Positions 8,561 through 20,504 of a stretch of DNA of 64,000 bases are shown piece after piece. The notes below the pieces were generated by a model, which was not told the DNA's origin, ran no database searches, and saw nothing but the letters and a program-made list of their open reading frames with translations. Position 1 is the first letter of the stretch. Each line of letters starts with the position of its first letter. The position numbers were made by a program, and so were the translations under genes. The stretch is from positions 1-64,000 of the forward strand of contig NZ_LXNG01000007.1 of assembly GCF_001642575.1 (NCBI RefSeq). Direction: 5' to 3'. The stretch is from Xanthomonas floridensis (GTDB taxonomy: Bacteria > Pseudomonadota > Gammaproteobacteria > Xanthomonadales > Xanthomonadaceae).

Positions 8561-8723
8561 AAAGGCTCCAGGAGCAACAGTCGATTGGGGGGCTCCGTCA
8601 CCACAGAGCCGTGACGGCACTCTACCGTTCTGTACGATTCGGCGCATGGGTGTCGAAGGTCATGGATGCGGGATGAGGCCACCGACGTCCGCTGGCCTTG
8701 GCACGGTCCGCTGCGGTCTGGTT

Positions 8724-8750
8724 AAAAAAAACGGCCCCTTGCGGGGCCGT
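8724..8750 (-). terminator. Rho-independent terminator after TonB-dependent receptor 1
   Basis: On the minus strand the stem ACGGCCCC/GGGGCCGT with a short loop is followed by a T-run (A-run 8724-8730 on the plus strand). It lies about 45 bases after the receptor stop at 8794. Confidence 0.88.
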
Positions 8751-8793
8751 GGAGAACATGCAGCACAGTGGCTGCAGAAGCCTTGCTCAATGC

Positions 8794-11700
8794 TTAGAAG
8801 TCGTACGACGCCGACAAGCGGACAAAGCGCGGCGGATTGAAATACGTGCCCATGCCGTAGGTGTTGGACACGGTGAAGCGATCGTCTCCGTAGACAGCTT
8901 CGGTACGGGTCTCGTCACGGTCGTTGATGATGTTGAAGACCTGTAAGCCAATGGCAAGCTTGTGGTCGGCAAACGCCGGGCGATAGGTCACGCCCAGATC
9001 CAGATTGGTCAGCCAGGGAGTCCGGCCTGCATCACCCGGACGGGAAGGCGTACCGGCGCAGTAGTGGTACCCGGACTCATAGCCGATAGGATCCTGTTCG
9101 CCCTGGCCGAAATAGCCCAGGCAGGACTTGGGCGTTCCCGACAGAACCCGAAGGGTCGCCGATGCCATCCACTCGGGCGTGAACTGATACGCGCCAAACG
9201 CCTTGAGCTGGTGACGGCGATCATTGGCCAGGCTGCCGCCTGCGTAGTACATCAACTCTGCCGAATCCCAGTCCTGGGTTTTGGAAACGTCCGCCTGGCC
9301 AAGATCCGATTTCACCTGGCCTTCAGTGTTGCCGTACAAGTGCGACCAAGTGTAGTCCACGCGAGCAAACCACTTCTCATCGAAAGGATGTTCCAGGAAC
9401 AGGTCCACCGACACATAGTTGCGCTTGGCACCGCTGGTGAAGCCCCAGTCGTCCTGGGACATGCGCACCTGGGTCCGACCAGAACCATCGGTATTAGCGA
9501 GGTTATAGGTATTGGTTTCGCCCGGATTAAACATCACGCACCCCGGAATTGCCACCGATGAAGAATCAATGCCGCTCGCCTCCAGCTTGTCTGCCATCTT
9601 GCCGGTATCGCAGACGTCGTCGATGGCGGTCTGCAGTTTGCGATAGGTCACTTTCGCGCCGGAATTCCACTTCTCGCCAAGCGTCTTTTCAAAGCCGACC
9701 AAGAATTCGTCCTGATACTGCGACTTCAGATCGCTGGGTGCGAAGGAGTTAGGATCAGGCGTCAGTCCATACTCTCCATTCGAGGAGACCGGGCCGGGGC
9801 CCAAAGCCCTCAGGCCAGTCGGCTCGCCATTGGCATCCAGGCCGCTATAGGCGAAATATTCGTCTGTGTAGGTGGACGCCGATGCGCCACGGACGGCCAC
9901 GCTGTTGGGCAGCGCCAGATAGTAACGTCCGGCGTTTGCATACAGTTTCAACGACGAATCACCGAACACGTCCCAGCTCACGCCCAGGCGCGGAGCCCAC
10001 TGGTCACCACTGTCGACATACGGTGCGCCTGCGCTATTGAAGTTGGTGAACTTGTCGTTGCGGATGCCTAGCAGCACCAGCCAGTTGTCACTCACCTGCC
10101 AGCGATCTTCCAGGTAGTACGCCTTCTGTTCCACGGCCATGCTGGTGGTGGTAGTGAAGATGCGCCGTTGCGCGTAGTAACCGTCGCCCCCGGAGGGCCC
10201 GACACCCAGACTCGGGCGGATATCGACGTTGGGATTGGATTGGCGGGCAAACAGCCACTGGTATCCCGGGCCGGTAGTCCGTACACCTTCGTCGGAGGCG
10301 TTGAAGTACATGTTGTCCACACCGGCGGTCAGGTCATGGCTGCCGAGCCGGTATTCGAGTTCAAGCCGCAGGCTGCGCGTCTTGTTCTGCGGACGATCGG
10401 CCTTGGTGCGGTTGCTGGCCTGGTCGTTGGTGATGGGCGTGCCGCCGGTCAGCGCCGGATTCTGGTTGGTCACGTTCTGCAGATAAGGCAGTGCCGAAAC
10501 GTATGGGTTGGCTTGCAGATTGTCCTGCCGGCTACGGCCCCAGGTAGCATTCAAGGTCAGGTCATCCGTCAGGTACCCGGTGTACTTGAAGATGTCGTAG
10601 CGGTCCTTGATCTTGTAGGTGTCGGCAAACGTGCCGCTGCGGCCGCCGCCGGACAAGGTGTCGTAATCGAAATCGGTGTAGTAACCGGCGCGGCGATCGG
10701 TGCTCTCGATGCGCGTGTATTCGAGGATGTTGCTGTCGTTGATGTTCCAGTCGATCTTGCCGTAGAACTTGGGCGCGCTGTAAGAGTAGTTGTTACGTCC
10801 CAAGACGCTGGCTGCGCTCGAGTTAGTGGACACGCCATCTGTCTTGTCCGATTCGCCCGCAACGAAGACGAACAGCTTGTCCTCGATCAATGGGCCGCCT
10901 GCGTAGGCGCTGTAGACGGTACGGGTGGCACCATCGTCCTTGCGGCTGCGATACAACGTGCCGGGCTGGTCGGCGTTGGTGTACTCAAATCCGTCTGGAA
11001 GCGTGTTGTTGGGGAAACGCACGTTCTCGGGCGAGCTCGCCAGCGACTTGGGTTCCCAAACGGCCTGTGCACCGAAATGCCATTCGTTGGTGCCGCGCTT
11101 GCCGACCTGGTTGATCACACCGCCGGTGGAGCGGCCGTAGCGAGCGCTGTAACCACCGGTGTAAGTCTCTTGCTGGTCGATCGCACCATAGGGAAGGCTG
11201 ACGCCGCCGAGATTGCTGAGCGGATTGCTGACGTTGAATCCATTGATGTAGTAGGCGTTTTCGGTGACGCCGGCGCCGCCGAACGAAACCACCGAACGTG
11301 AGCCGTTATCGAATGCGCCGCTGCCGGCAACGGCGCCGGGTGCCAGTAGTGCGATTGCTTCGGCGCTGCGTCCAAGCGGGAGGACCGCAAGCTGTTGGGA
11401 GGTAATGACCGATCGTGCGCTGGTGGAGCTAACATCGATCTTGGGCGCGTTGGCAGCGGTGACCGTGATCGCACCAAGCGTGGTGGCATCCGCATTGCTG
11501 CCCGCGGCGCTGGCGCCAGCGAACGAGACTTCGGTGCCGGAACCCACGCGCAGCTGCACATTCTTGCGGGTATCGATGACCTGGTCGCCGCGCTTCAGGG
11601 TGACGGTATACGCGCCCACTGGCAGCGAGCCAAGGTTGTAACGGCCATTCGCATCGACAGTGATGGTGCGGCTCAGACCGGTGTCGCTTTGCACAACGAT

Positions 11701-11844
11701 GGTGCTGCCGGCTTCAGAGGGAGCGCTACCGTAGATGCTGCCGGTGGTGCTCTGTGCATAGACCGCGCCATTGCTGAGGCAGGCGCCGAGAACGGCGGCA
11801 AGGGCGGTGCGTTTGAGAACGTTGCGACGAAATTGCTTGCTCAT
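8794..11844 (-). CDS. TonB-dependent receptor, Oar-like with N-terminal carboxypeptidase-regulatory domain
   Basis: A 1016-residue outer-membrane transporter. A signal peptide (residues 1-30, ending AVYAQ) is followed by a carboxypeptidase regulatory-like Ig fold at about 32-110 (GSIYGSAPSEAGSTIVV, DANGRYNLGSLPVGAYTVTL). Next comes a plug domain (VITSQQLAVLPLGRS, YINGFNVSNPLSNLGG, YGRSTGGVIN), then the 22-strand barrel, ending in an aromatic residue (SASYDF) as expected for BAM-dependent insertion. This architecture matches the Oar/TonB receptors that are numerous in Xanthomonas. The substrate cannot be read from sequence; no TonB, sugar-utilisation or siderophore genes are adjacent. AGGTCAGGA precedes the ATG. 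The gene is apparently transcribed alone between its own terminator and the terminator of the next receptor. Confidence 0.93.
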   Translation of the reverse strand: MSKQFRRNVLKRTALAAVLGACLSNGAVYAQSTTGSIYGSAPSEAGSTIVVQSDTGLSRTITVDANGRYNLGSLPVGAYTVTLKRGDQVIDTRKNVQLRVGSGTEVSFAGASAAGSNADATTLGAITVTAANAPKIDVSSTSARSVITSQQLAVLPLGRSAEAIALLAPGAVAGSGAFDNGSRSVVSFGGAGVTENAYYINGFNVSNPLSNLGGVSLPYGAIDQQETYTGGYSARYGRSTGGVINQVGKRGTNEWHFGAQAVWEPKSLASSPENVRFPNNTLPDGFEYTNADQPGTLYRSRKDDGATRTVYSAYAGGPLIEDKLFVFVAGESDKTDGVSTNSSAASVLGRNNYSYSAPKFYGKIDWNINDSNILEYTRIESTDRRAGYYTDFDYDTLSGGGRSGTFADTYKIKDRYDIFKYTGYLTDDLTLNATWGRSRQDNLQANPYVSALPYLQNVTNQNPALTGGTPITNDQASNRTKADRPQNKTRSLRLELEYRLGSHDLTAGVDNMYFNASDEGVRTTGPGYQWLFARQSNPNVDIRPSLGVGPSGGDGYYAQRRIFTTTTSMAVEQKAYYLEDRWQVSDNWLVLLGIRNDKFTNFNSAGAPYVDSGDQWAPRLGVSWDVFGDSSLKLYANAGRYYLALPNSVAVRGASASTYTDEYFAYSGLDANGEPTGLRALGPGPVSSNGEYGLTPDPNSFAPSDLKSQYQDEFLVGFEKTLGEKWNSGAKVTYRKLQTAIDDVCDTGKMADKLEASGIDSSSVAIPGCVMFNPGETNTYNLANTDGSGRTQVRMSQDDWGFTSGAKRNYVSVDLFLEHPFDEKWFARVDYTWSHLYGNTEGQVKSDLGQADVSKTQDWDSAELMYYAGGSLANDRRHQLKAFGAYQFTPEWMASATLRVLSGTPKSCLGYFGQGEQDPIGYESGYHYCAGTPSRPGDAGRTPWLTNLDLGVTYRPAFADHKLAIGLQVFNIINDRDETRTEAVYGDDRFTVSNTYGMGTYFNPPRFVRLSASYDF

Positions 11845-12158
11845 TCCTGACCTTTCACTGGAATTCGGTTAAGGGGCGGTCACCGGGGAGTCAGATGGCC
11901 TTAACCAGAACGTAATGAACCTATGCTCTCCAGTGCAACCAAAGACGGCTATTCATTAACGAATTAAGTCAAATCCGCACTAAAAATGTGGAATTCAGCA
12001 CAATCTTCCTGTGATGCAGCGGTGCGGCGAGCGATCTCGACAATAACCTTCGCGATATTGGTTACATCTGGTACAGATGACCGGAAAACAGGATTTATCT
12101 GCTGGGGGGCGTCAGCTCCTGCGAGATGCGAGGTTTCATTGGCTGATGCATCACACAA
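11845..12158. promoter_or_regulatory. AT-rich upstream region of TonB receptor 1
   Basis: This gap separates two receptors on the minus strand and should hold the promoter of the 8794-11844 gene. It is clearly more AT-rich than its surroundings. On the minus strand, TTGCAC and TTACGT lie 17 bases apart near 11908-11937 as a weak sigma-70-like pair. The symmetrical element TTAACGAATTAA occurs near 11955-11966. No convincing gene is seen on either strand. Confidence 0.35.
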
Positions 12159-12191
12159 TCAAAGAAGCCCCGACAAGCGGGGCTTCTTTGA
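12159..12191 (-). terminator. Strong hairpin terminator after TonB receptor 2
   Basis: Near-perfect inverted repeat TCAAAGAAGCCCCG/CGGGGCTTCTTTGA with a 5-base loop, 17 bases after the receptor stop at 12208. The stem base is A/T-rich, giving TTT after the GC core in either direction, so it can work on both strands. Confidence 0.85.
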
Positions 12192-12207
12192 TGCGATCCA
12201 ACTCGGA

Positions 12208-15198
<2,991 letters not shown>

Positions 15199-15522
15199 GA
15201 CCTTGCGAATTCCTTGCAGAGACTAGGCGAACCAGTCGCGCTCACTGAGCGGCGGCTGAACTGAATCTCGAACGTAACAAGTCCTTCATCATGTGTCCAC
15301 ATTTGTGAAATATGCCAAAGTCTGGCAACGCGTGGTTTTGGCCTGCATCGTCGGTGCCGCGAAGGTCGGGGTGTGGACGTGAGCCGGTAAACTGAGAGGC
15401 TTCGCGGGTGCACCACGGGCGTCATCCTTCGCAACCGCCTACGAAAACACTGGATAAGCAATGGCAACGACGATCAAAAACGCAGCGTGCCCAGGCACCG
15501 GCGGCGCGCAGGACGGCCAGGC
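15199..15522. promoter_or_regulatory. Divergent intergenic region between TonB receptor 2 and mrp
   Basis: This 324-base region must drive the receptor leftward and mrp rightward. A relatively AT-rich stretch (about 15270-15325) contains TGTGTCCACATTTGTG, in which CACA-TT-TGTG is symmetrical and could be an operator half-site pair. No clear -35/-10 pair was found and no gene is seen. Confidence 0.3.
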
Positions 15523-16374
15523 ATGAGCGCAGAACGCAGGATTCCGGCGCACGCGGTGCAGGGCGCACTGGCGCCACATGCACGCATTCGCAACGTGATC
15601 GCGGTCGGGTCCGGCAAGGGCGGGGTGGGCAAGTCGACCACTGCGGTGAACCTGGCGCTGGCCCTGCAGCGGCAAGGTGCCCGCGTGGGCGTGCTGGATG
15701 CCGACATCTATGGTCCCAGCGTGCCGGCGATGCTGGGCCTGAGTGGGCGCCCGGACAGCCCGGACAACAAGTCGATCGAACCCTTGCGCGCGTTCGGGAT
15801 CGAGGCGATGTCGATCGGCCTGCTGGTCGACCAGGACACGCCAATGATCTGGCGCGGGCCAATGGCGACTTCGGCGCTGACCCAGTTGTTCAACGACACG
15901 TTGTGGGACGACCTGGATTACTTGCTGATCGATCTGCCACCGGGCACCGGCGACATCCAGCTGACGCTGTCGCAGAAGATTCCGGTGGCTGGGGCGGTGA
16001 TCGTCACCACCCCGCAGGACATTGCCACGCTGGATGCGCGCAAGGCCTTGAAGATGTTCGAAAAGGTGGAGGTGCCGGTGCTGGGCATCGTCGAGAACAT
16101 GGCGGTGCATACCTGCAGCAACTGCGGGCATCGCGAGCATCTGTTCGGCGAAGGCGGCGGCGAGCGCATGGCGGCGCAGTACGGCGTGCCGTTGCTGGGA
16201 TCGCTGCCGCTGGAGATCGGTATCCGCGAACAGGGCGATGCGGGCCGGCCGATCGTGGTGGCGGCGCCGGAGTCGGTGGCAGCGCAGGCCTACCTGGCCG
16301 CAGCCATGCGCTTGTCGGAAGAGTTGGGCAAGCGTCCGCGCGCCAGCATCCCGATTTCCGCCTCGCTGCTGTAA
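15523..16374 (+). CDS. mrp: Mrp/ApbC family iron-sulfur cluster carrier ATPase
   Basis: A 283-residue P-loop NTPase of the Mrp/Nbp35 group, which binds and transfers [4Fe-4S] clusters to apoproteins in the cytoplasm. The deviant Walker A motif GKGGVGKST is at about residues 30-38, DADIYGPSVP (switch I) follows, and LIDLPPGTGD is the Walker B/switch II region. The CSNCG motif (Cys198, Cys201) supplies the cluster ligands. The N-terminal DUF59 domain found in longer Mrp proteins is absent. ATG 15523 is chosen because homology begins soon after it; a longer frame from 15487 adds only basic low-complexity sequence. The next gene is dcd, about 95 bases downstream. Confidence 0.93.
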   Translation: MSAERRIPAHAVQGALAPHARIRNVIAVGSGKGGVGKSTTAVNLALALQRQGARVGVLDADIYGPSVPAMLGLSGRPDSPDNKSIEPLRAFGIEAMSIGLLVDQDTPMIWRGPMATSALTQLFNDTLWDDLDYLLIDLPPGTGDIQLTLSQKIPVAGAVIVTTPQDIATLDARKALKMFEKVEVPVLGIVENMAVHTCSNCGHREHLFGEGGGERMAAQYGVPLLGSLPLEIGIREQGDAGRPIVVAAPESVAAQAYLAAAMRLSEELGKRPRASIPISASLL

Positions 16375-16379
16375 TGCCC

Positions 16380-16402
16380 CGGCCGGCCTCCGGTGCCGGC
16401 CG
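16380..16402 (+). terminator. GC hairpin after mrp
   Basis: CGGCCGGC and GCCGGCCG flank a 7-base loop just after the mrp stop. There is no T-run, so it may be an attenuating or 3'-protecting hairpin rather than a full terminator. TAGAAT at 16407-16412 could be a -10 box for dcd, though no good -35 partner is visible. Confidence 0.4.
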
Positions 16403-16470
16403 CTGCTAGAATTCGCCGTCTTTCGCGCGGGCCGCCCGGCTCGCCGCCTTCCGTCTTCAAGGAACACCGC

Positions 16471-17040
16471 ATGAGCATCAAGAGCGACCGCTGGATCAAG
16501 CGCATGGCCGAACAGCACGCGATGATCGAGCCGTTCGAACCCGGCCAGATCAAGCACGATGCCGCCGGGCAGCGCATCGTCAGCTTCGGCACGTCCAGCT
16601 ATGGCTACGACGTGCGCTGCTCGCGCGAGTTCAAGATCTTCACCAACATCAACTCGACGATTGTCGATCCGAAGCATTTCGATCCGGGCAGCTTTGTGGA
16701 CATCGAATCGGATGTCTGCATCATCCCGCCCAACAGCTTCGCACTGGCGCGCACGGTGGAATATTTCCGCATTCCGCGCGACACGCTGGTGGTGTGCCTG
16801 GGCAAGAGCACCTACGCGCGCTGCGGCATCATCGTCAACGTGACCCCGCTGGAGCCGGAGTGGGAAGGGCACGTCACCCTGGAATTCAGCAACACCACGC
16901 CGCTGCCGGCGCGCATCTACGCCAACGAAGGCGTGGCGCAGATGTTGTTCTTCCAGTCCGACGAAGTCTGCGAAACCTCATACAAGGATCGCGGCGGCAA
17001 GTACCAGGGCCAGACCGGCGTGACCTTGCCGCGCACCTGA
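16471..17040 (+). CDS. dcd: dCTP deaminase
   Basis: A 189-residue cytoplasmic enzyme that deaminates dCTP to dUTP, feeding dTMP synthesis. Family features are the [12 protein letters not shown] start, [10 protein letters not shown], the active-site segment [21 protein letters not shown] (its Glu is the catalytic base), and the C-terminal [14 protein letters not shown] that closes over the active site. Length equals the usual monofunctional trimeric enzyme. AAGGA lies 7 bases before the ATG. Confidence 0.96.
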   Translation: MSIKSDRWIKRMAEQHAMIEPFEPGQIKHDAAGQRIVSFGTSSYGYDVRCSREFKIFTNINSTIVDPKHFDPGSFVDIESDVCIIPPNSFALARTVEYFRIPRDTLVVCLGKSTYARCGIIVNVTPLEPEWEGHVTLEFSNTTPLPARIYANEGVAQMLFFQSDEVCETSYKDRGGKYQGQTGVTLPRT

Positions 17041-17062
17041 TGGGTTGGCGCGGCCATGGCCT

Positions 17063-17248
17063 TCAGCAGGTCGCGGCCGCCTTCTCGCGGTAGCGCAGCA
17101 ATTGGCGCACACCGGCGGCGATCAGGAACACCGGCCACCAGGTCGCGATCAGGTTGCCTACATCCATATGCGCTAACCCCAGGTTGTCCAGCAGAAACAA
17201 CGCGCCCAGGACGATCAGGAACAGGGCGGGAATCAGGCGGTAGTTCAT
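17063..17248 (-). CDS. Small two-helix membrane protein (DUF5668/LiaI-like), copy A
   Basis: A 61-residue protein with two hydrophobic helices: RLIPALFLIVLGALFLLDNLG and IATWWPVFLIAAGVRQLL. The pattern NLG...LIATWWP is typical of the LiaI/LiaF-type transmembrane region (DUF5668), which in Firmicutes takes part in envelope-stress sensing. No function is known for this short stand-alone form. It is clearly similar to the protein at 17640-17807: both share LxLxNLGx(8)LIATWWPxxLxAxGxxxL. The gene ends convergently 22 bases from dcd. Confidence 0.75.
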   Translation of the reverse strand: MNYRLIPALFLIVLGALFLLDNLGLAHMDVGNLIATWWPVFLIAAGVRQLLRYREKAAATC

Positions 17249-17639
17249 GGCGACATCCTCGGTGGGTGTGAGGCCATGCTGCGCCCGCGGCGCCCGCCAA
17301 TCAGGTGCCGGAAGTCAACAGTTGCGGGTGACAGTCGTCATGTCGCGCCGCTGGCGGCTGTGCATTGTTCATGAGTTGTCATCAAGGCGCACGCGGTAAC
17401 GACGGCGGACGCGATGGTCATGGTCGCTGCAACATCGCAAAATGGTGTTGGATCAGAAAACCGTGCTGGATCAGAACGCTTCGTCGAATGCACAGGCTTC
17501 GCGCGTACCCTCATCCGCCCCTTCGGGGCCCCTTCTCCCGTAGGGAGAAGGGGGCATTGCTGAACAGCTACGCGGGTCGTCAGTGCCGAGGCACCGCTGT
17601 TACGAATTCCCAATCCCGATTCCCCACTCCCAGCCCCAC
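17249..17639. other. Intergenic region between the two small membrane protein genes
   Basis: This 391-base gap holds the dispersed repeat at 17507-17555 and nothing else recognisable. Open frames across it have no family resemblance or good ribosome-binding sites. Confidence 0.5.
17507..17555. repeat. Dispersed CTCATCCGCCC-type repeat
   Basis: CCCTCATCCGCCCCTTCGG followed by CCCCTTCTCCC, TA and GGGAGAAGGGG, forming two consecutive small hairpins. A related longer copy is at 45144-45306. This intergenic mosaic element is common in Xanthomonas genomes. Confidence 0.65.
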
Positions 17640-17807
17640 CTACTTCCCTCGCCCAAACAGCATGCCGATGCCGCAGGCCACCAGCGCGGCCGGCCACCAG
17701 GTAGCGATCAGGCGACCAAGACTGAGATTGGTCCAACCCAGGTTGTTGGCCAGGAACAGCAAGCCGACAAGGATCAGGATCAGTGCGGCGACGACATTGG
17801 ATTTCAT
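17640..17807 (-). CDS. Small two-helix membrane protein (DUF5668/LiaI-like), copy B
   Basis: A 55-residue paralogue of the protein at 17063-17248, with helices VVAALILILVGLLFLANNLG and LIATWWPAALVACGIGMLF and a short basic end (GRGK). The start at 17807 (MKSN) is chosen because the upstream in-frame sequence belongs to the HIT gene region and lacks hydrophobic character. The two copies are about 390 bases apart in the same orientation and look like an old duplication. Function is unknown. Confidence 0.75.
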   Translation of the reverse strand: MKSNVVAALILILVGLLFLANNLGWTNLSLGRLIATWWPAALVACGIGMLFGRGK

Positions 17808-17835
17808 GCGAGAAGGCAGGTTGGCGAACGGGCGC

Positions 17836-18273
17836 CTATCGTAGCCGCTGCGCCCATGCAGCGACACGCTGTTGCAGGGCGTCGGGGTCGAAGCGCTGCG
17901 CACTGCCGCTGCCCCACACCGGCCCCGGCCAGGCCGCATCGCCTGGATGACGGCCGACCAGGTGCACATGCAGCTGCTGCACGATATTGCCCAGCGCTCC
18001 GATATTGAGCTTGGTCACGGCAGGCTCCACGCGCAGCAGCTGCGAGAGCTGGTTGATTTCGGCCAGCAACAGGCGCTGCTGGCTGCCATCCAGATCGATC
18101 CACTCACTGACATCGGCCACCCGCGGCACCAGGACCAGCCACGGAAAGCGGGCGTCGTCCATCAGCCGCACCTGGGATAGCGGCCCGTCAGCGACGAACA
18201 CGCTATCGGCCGCCAGCCGCGGATCCAGCTGGAAGTCGCCTGCTGCCGGCGCGCGGGAGGCCGGTGCGCTCAT
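17836..18273 (-). CDS. HIT-domain protein
   Basis: A 145-residue histidine-triad protein, a family of nucleotide hydrolases and transferases. The triad region reads LHVHLVGRH followed by PGDAAWPGPVWG, which matches the proteobacterial HIT subgroup often described as diadenosine tetraphosphate hydrolase-like. The middle region SEWIDLDGSQQRLLLAEINQLSQLL fits the same group. The gene starts inside the stop of the upstream dienelactone hydrolase (ATGA, 18270-18273), so translation is probably coupled. The physiological substrate is not established. Confidence 0.88.
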   Translation of the reverse strand: MSAPASRAPAAGDFQLDPRLAADSVFVADGPLSQVRLMDDARFPWLVLVPRVADVSEWIDLDGSQQRLLLAEINQLSQLLRVEPAVTKLNIGALGNIVQQLHVHLVGRHPGDAAWPGPVWGSGSAQRFDPDALQQRVAAWAQRLR

Positions 18274-18932
18274 CCCAGGTGCGCCTCGAAGAAGCCCAGG
18301 GTGCGTTCAAGCGCGCGCTCGGCGCTGTCGGCGTCGTAGTGGTTCGGGTCGATGCTGCGGTTGAAGGCGTGGCCGGTGGGATACACAAAGGTCTCCATTT
18401 GCGGCAATTTTTCGCGGTGCGCCTGAATTGCCTCCGGTGGAATGCTGGAATCGCGCTCACCGAAGTGGAACATCACCGGCGCCTTGGGTGTTTCGTCCAG
18501 CAGCTGGGTGTTGCGGCCGCCGTAATAGCTCACTGAGGGCAGCTCCAGGCGGATGGCCGACAGCAGCGCCACCGAACCGCCCCAGCAGTAGCCCACGGTG
18601 CCCACCTTGCCGGCGCGGGTCAGCAGGGTGGCGGCGGACTTCACCACCTCCACCGCCCGCTCCAGGCCGACCGCATTGGCCAATGCCAGGCCGCGTTGCA
18701 GACTTTCCTGGTCGTAGGGCAGCTGCACGTCCTTTTCTTCCAGATCGAAAAAGGCCGGTGCCAGCACCTCGTAGCCGCGCGCGGCATAGTCGTCGGCCAC
18801 TGTGCGGATATGTTCGTTGACGCCGAAGATCTCCTGGATGACCACCAGGCCGCCGCGCGGGCTGGAGGCGGGGGTGGCGTGCCAGGCGGCAACCTGGCCA
18901 TCGGGGGTGTCGAGCGTGGTCCAGTGACCCAT
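18270..18932 (-). CDS. Dienelactone hydrolase family protein
   Basis: A 220-residue alpha/beta hydrolase. The catalytic triad is visible: nucleophile Cys in GYCWGG, Asp in FGERDSSIP, and His in PTGHAFNR. The N-terminal VVIQEIFGVNEHIR segment, whose Glu holds the resting Cys in the family, is also typical. True dienelactone hydrolases act in the chlorocatechol/beta-ketoadipate branch, but many genomic members, probably including this one, have unknown ester or lactone substrates. No aromatic degradation genes are nearby. It is first in a two-gene operon with the HIT gene. Confidence 0.9.
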   Translation of the reverse strand: MGHWTTLDTPDGQVAAWHATPASSPRGGLVVIQEIFGVNEHIRTVADDYAARGYEVLAPAFFDLEEKDVQLPYDQESLQRGLALANAVGLERAVEVVKSAATLLTRAGKVGTVGYCWGGSVALLSAIRLELPSVSYYGGRNTQLLDETPKAPVMFHFGERDSSIPPEAIQAHREKLPQMETFVYPTGHAFNRSIDPNHYDADSAERALERTLGFFEAHLG

Positions 18933-19036
18933 GGGATTTCCTGATGTGCAGCGAGGGAGGCGCGCATTATCGACCGGACCGCCATGGTGAAAAGTGAGGG
19001 TTTCGCAAAGCCGGCCGGGCTGGCGGGGCCCGGCGG

Positions 19037-19066
19037 TTCAGAGCGCTGCCCGCACGCCGCTATAAT
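19037..19066 (+). promoter_or_regulatory. Probable sigma-70 promoter for rimO
   Basis: A perfect TATAAT -10 box (19061-19066) is preceded at 18 bases by TTCAGA (19037-19042; four of six consensus bases). It lies 50 bases before the rimO ATG. Confidence 0.6.
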
Positions 19067-19115
19067 TGGCCTTGCCCAGGCCCCAGGCCGCTCCGTTTCC
19101 CAGGCTCCTGCTTCC

Positions 19116-20489
19116 ATGTCCCAGCTGAACCCCAAAGTCGGCTTCGTCAGCCTTGGCTGCCCGAAGGCGCTCGTCGATTCCGAACGCATCCTCACCCAGC
19201 TACGCGTGGAGGGCTACGACATCGTGCCCAGCTACGACGCGGCCGACGTGGTGGTGGTCAACACCTGCGGCTTCATCGATTCGGCGGTGACCGAGTCGCT
19301 GGACGCGATCGGCGAGGCGATGAATGCCAATGGCAAGGTGATCGTCACCGGCTGCCTGGGCAAGCGCCCGGAGCAGATCCGCGAGGCCTACCCGCAGGTG
19401 CTGGCGGTGTCCGGCCCGCAGGACTACCAGAGCGTGATGGAAGCGGTGCATGCCGCGCTACCGCCGCGCCACGACCCGTTCGTGGATCTGGTGCCCGACT
19501 ACGGCATCAAGCTGACCCCGCGGCATTACGCTTACTTGAAGATTTCAGAGGGCTGCAACCACCGTTGCAGCTTCTGCATCATTCCCTCGATGCGCGGCGA
19601 CCTGGCTTCGCGCCCGGTGGACGAGGTGCTGCGCGAGGCCGAGCGGCTGGTGCGTGGCGGGGTCAAGGAACTGCTGGTGGTGTCGCAGGACACCTCGGCC
19701 TACGGCGTGGACCTGAAATACGCCGAGCGTCCCTGGCGCGACCGCATGTACCAAACCCGCATGAAGGCGTTGTGCGAAGGCTTGTCGGAGCTGGGCGTGT
19801 GGACGCGCCTGCATTACGTGTATCCGTATCCGCACGTGGACGATGTGATTCCGCTGATGGCCGAAGGCAAGCTGCTGCCGTACCTGGACATTCCGTTCCA
19901 GCACGCCAGCCCGCGCATCCTCAAGCTGATGAAGCGGCCCGGCGCGGTGGAAAAAACCCTGGAGCGCGTGCAGCGCTGGAAGGCGATGTGCCCGGAGATC
20001 ACGGTGCGTTCGACCTTCATCGTCGGCTTCCCCGGCGAGACCGATGCCGAGTTCGAATCCTTGCTCGACTTCCTGGATCAGGCCCAGCTCGATCGCGTCG
20101 GTGCGTTCGCGTATTCGCCGGTGGACGGCGCCAGCGCCAACGCGCTGCCCGACCCGGTGCCGGAAGAGGTGAAGCAGGAGCGTCTGGCGCGTTTCATGGC
20201 CAGGCAGGCGGAGATTTCCGCTGCGCGGCTGGAGGCCAAGATCGGCAGCGTGCAGCAATGCCTGGTCGACCTGATCGAAGACGACATTGCCGTGGCGCGT
20301 TCACGTGCCGATGCGCCGGAGATCGATGGCCTGGTGCATATCCAGAACGGCGGCGAGCTCGGCCTGAAGGTCGGCGACCTGGTCGATGTGGAGATCACCG
20401 ACAGCGACGAGCACGATCTGTTTGGCGATGCGCTGCCGTCGGATCGTGCGGTGCAGCCAGGGCGGGCATTGAACCTGCAGATGGTGTAG
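19116..20489 (+). CDS. rimO: Ribosomal protein S12 methylthiotransferase RimO
   Basis: A 457-residue radical-SAM enzyme that adds a methylthio group to an aspartate of ribosomal protein S12. The N-terminal MTTase domain carries three cluster cysteines (SLGCPK, NTCGF, TGCLG). The radical-SAM motif CNHRCSFC lies in the middle, after YLKISEG, and the following [17 protein letters not shown] is diagnostic for RimO rather than MiaB. A TRAM domain closes the protein (from about 385). ATG 19116 ([15 protein letters not shown]) is chosen because family homology begins there; a longer frame from 18984 overlaps the promoter. Confidence 0.97.
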   Translation: MSQLNPKVGFVSLGCPKALVDSERILTQLRVEGYDIVPSYDAADVVVVNTCGFIDSAVTESLDAIGEAMNANGKVIVTGCLGKRPEQIREAYPQVLAVSGPQDYQSVMEAVHAALPPRHDPFVDLVPDYGIKLTPRHYAYLKISEGCNHRCSFCIIPSMRGDLASRPVDEVLREAERLVRGGVKELLVVSQDTSAYGVDLKYAERPWRDRMYQTRMKALCEGLSELGVWTRLHYVYPYPHVDDVIPLMAEGKLLPYLDIPFQHASPRILKLMKRPGAVEKTLERVQRWKAMCPEITVRSTFIVGFPGETDAEFESLLDFLDQAQLDRVGAFAYSPVDGASANALPDPVPEEVKQERLARFMARQAEISAARLEAKIGSVQQCLVDLIEDDIAVARSRADAPEIDGLVHIQNGGELGLKVGDLVDVEITDSDEHDLFGDALPSDRAVQPGRALNLQMV

Positions 20490-20504
20490 CCGCCGCGGCC
20501 TGCC

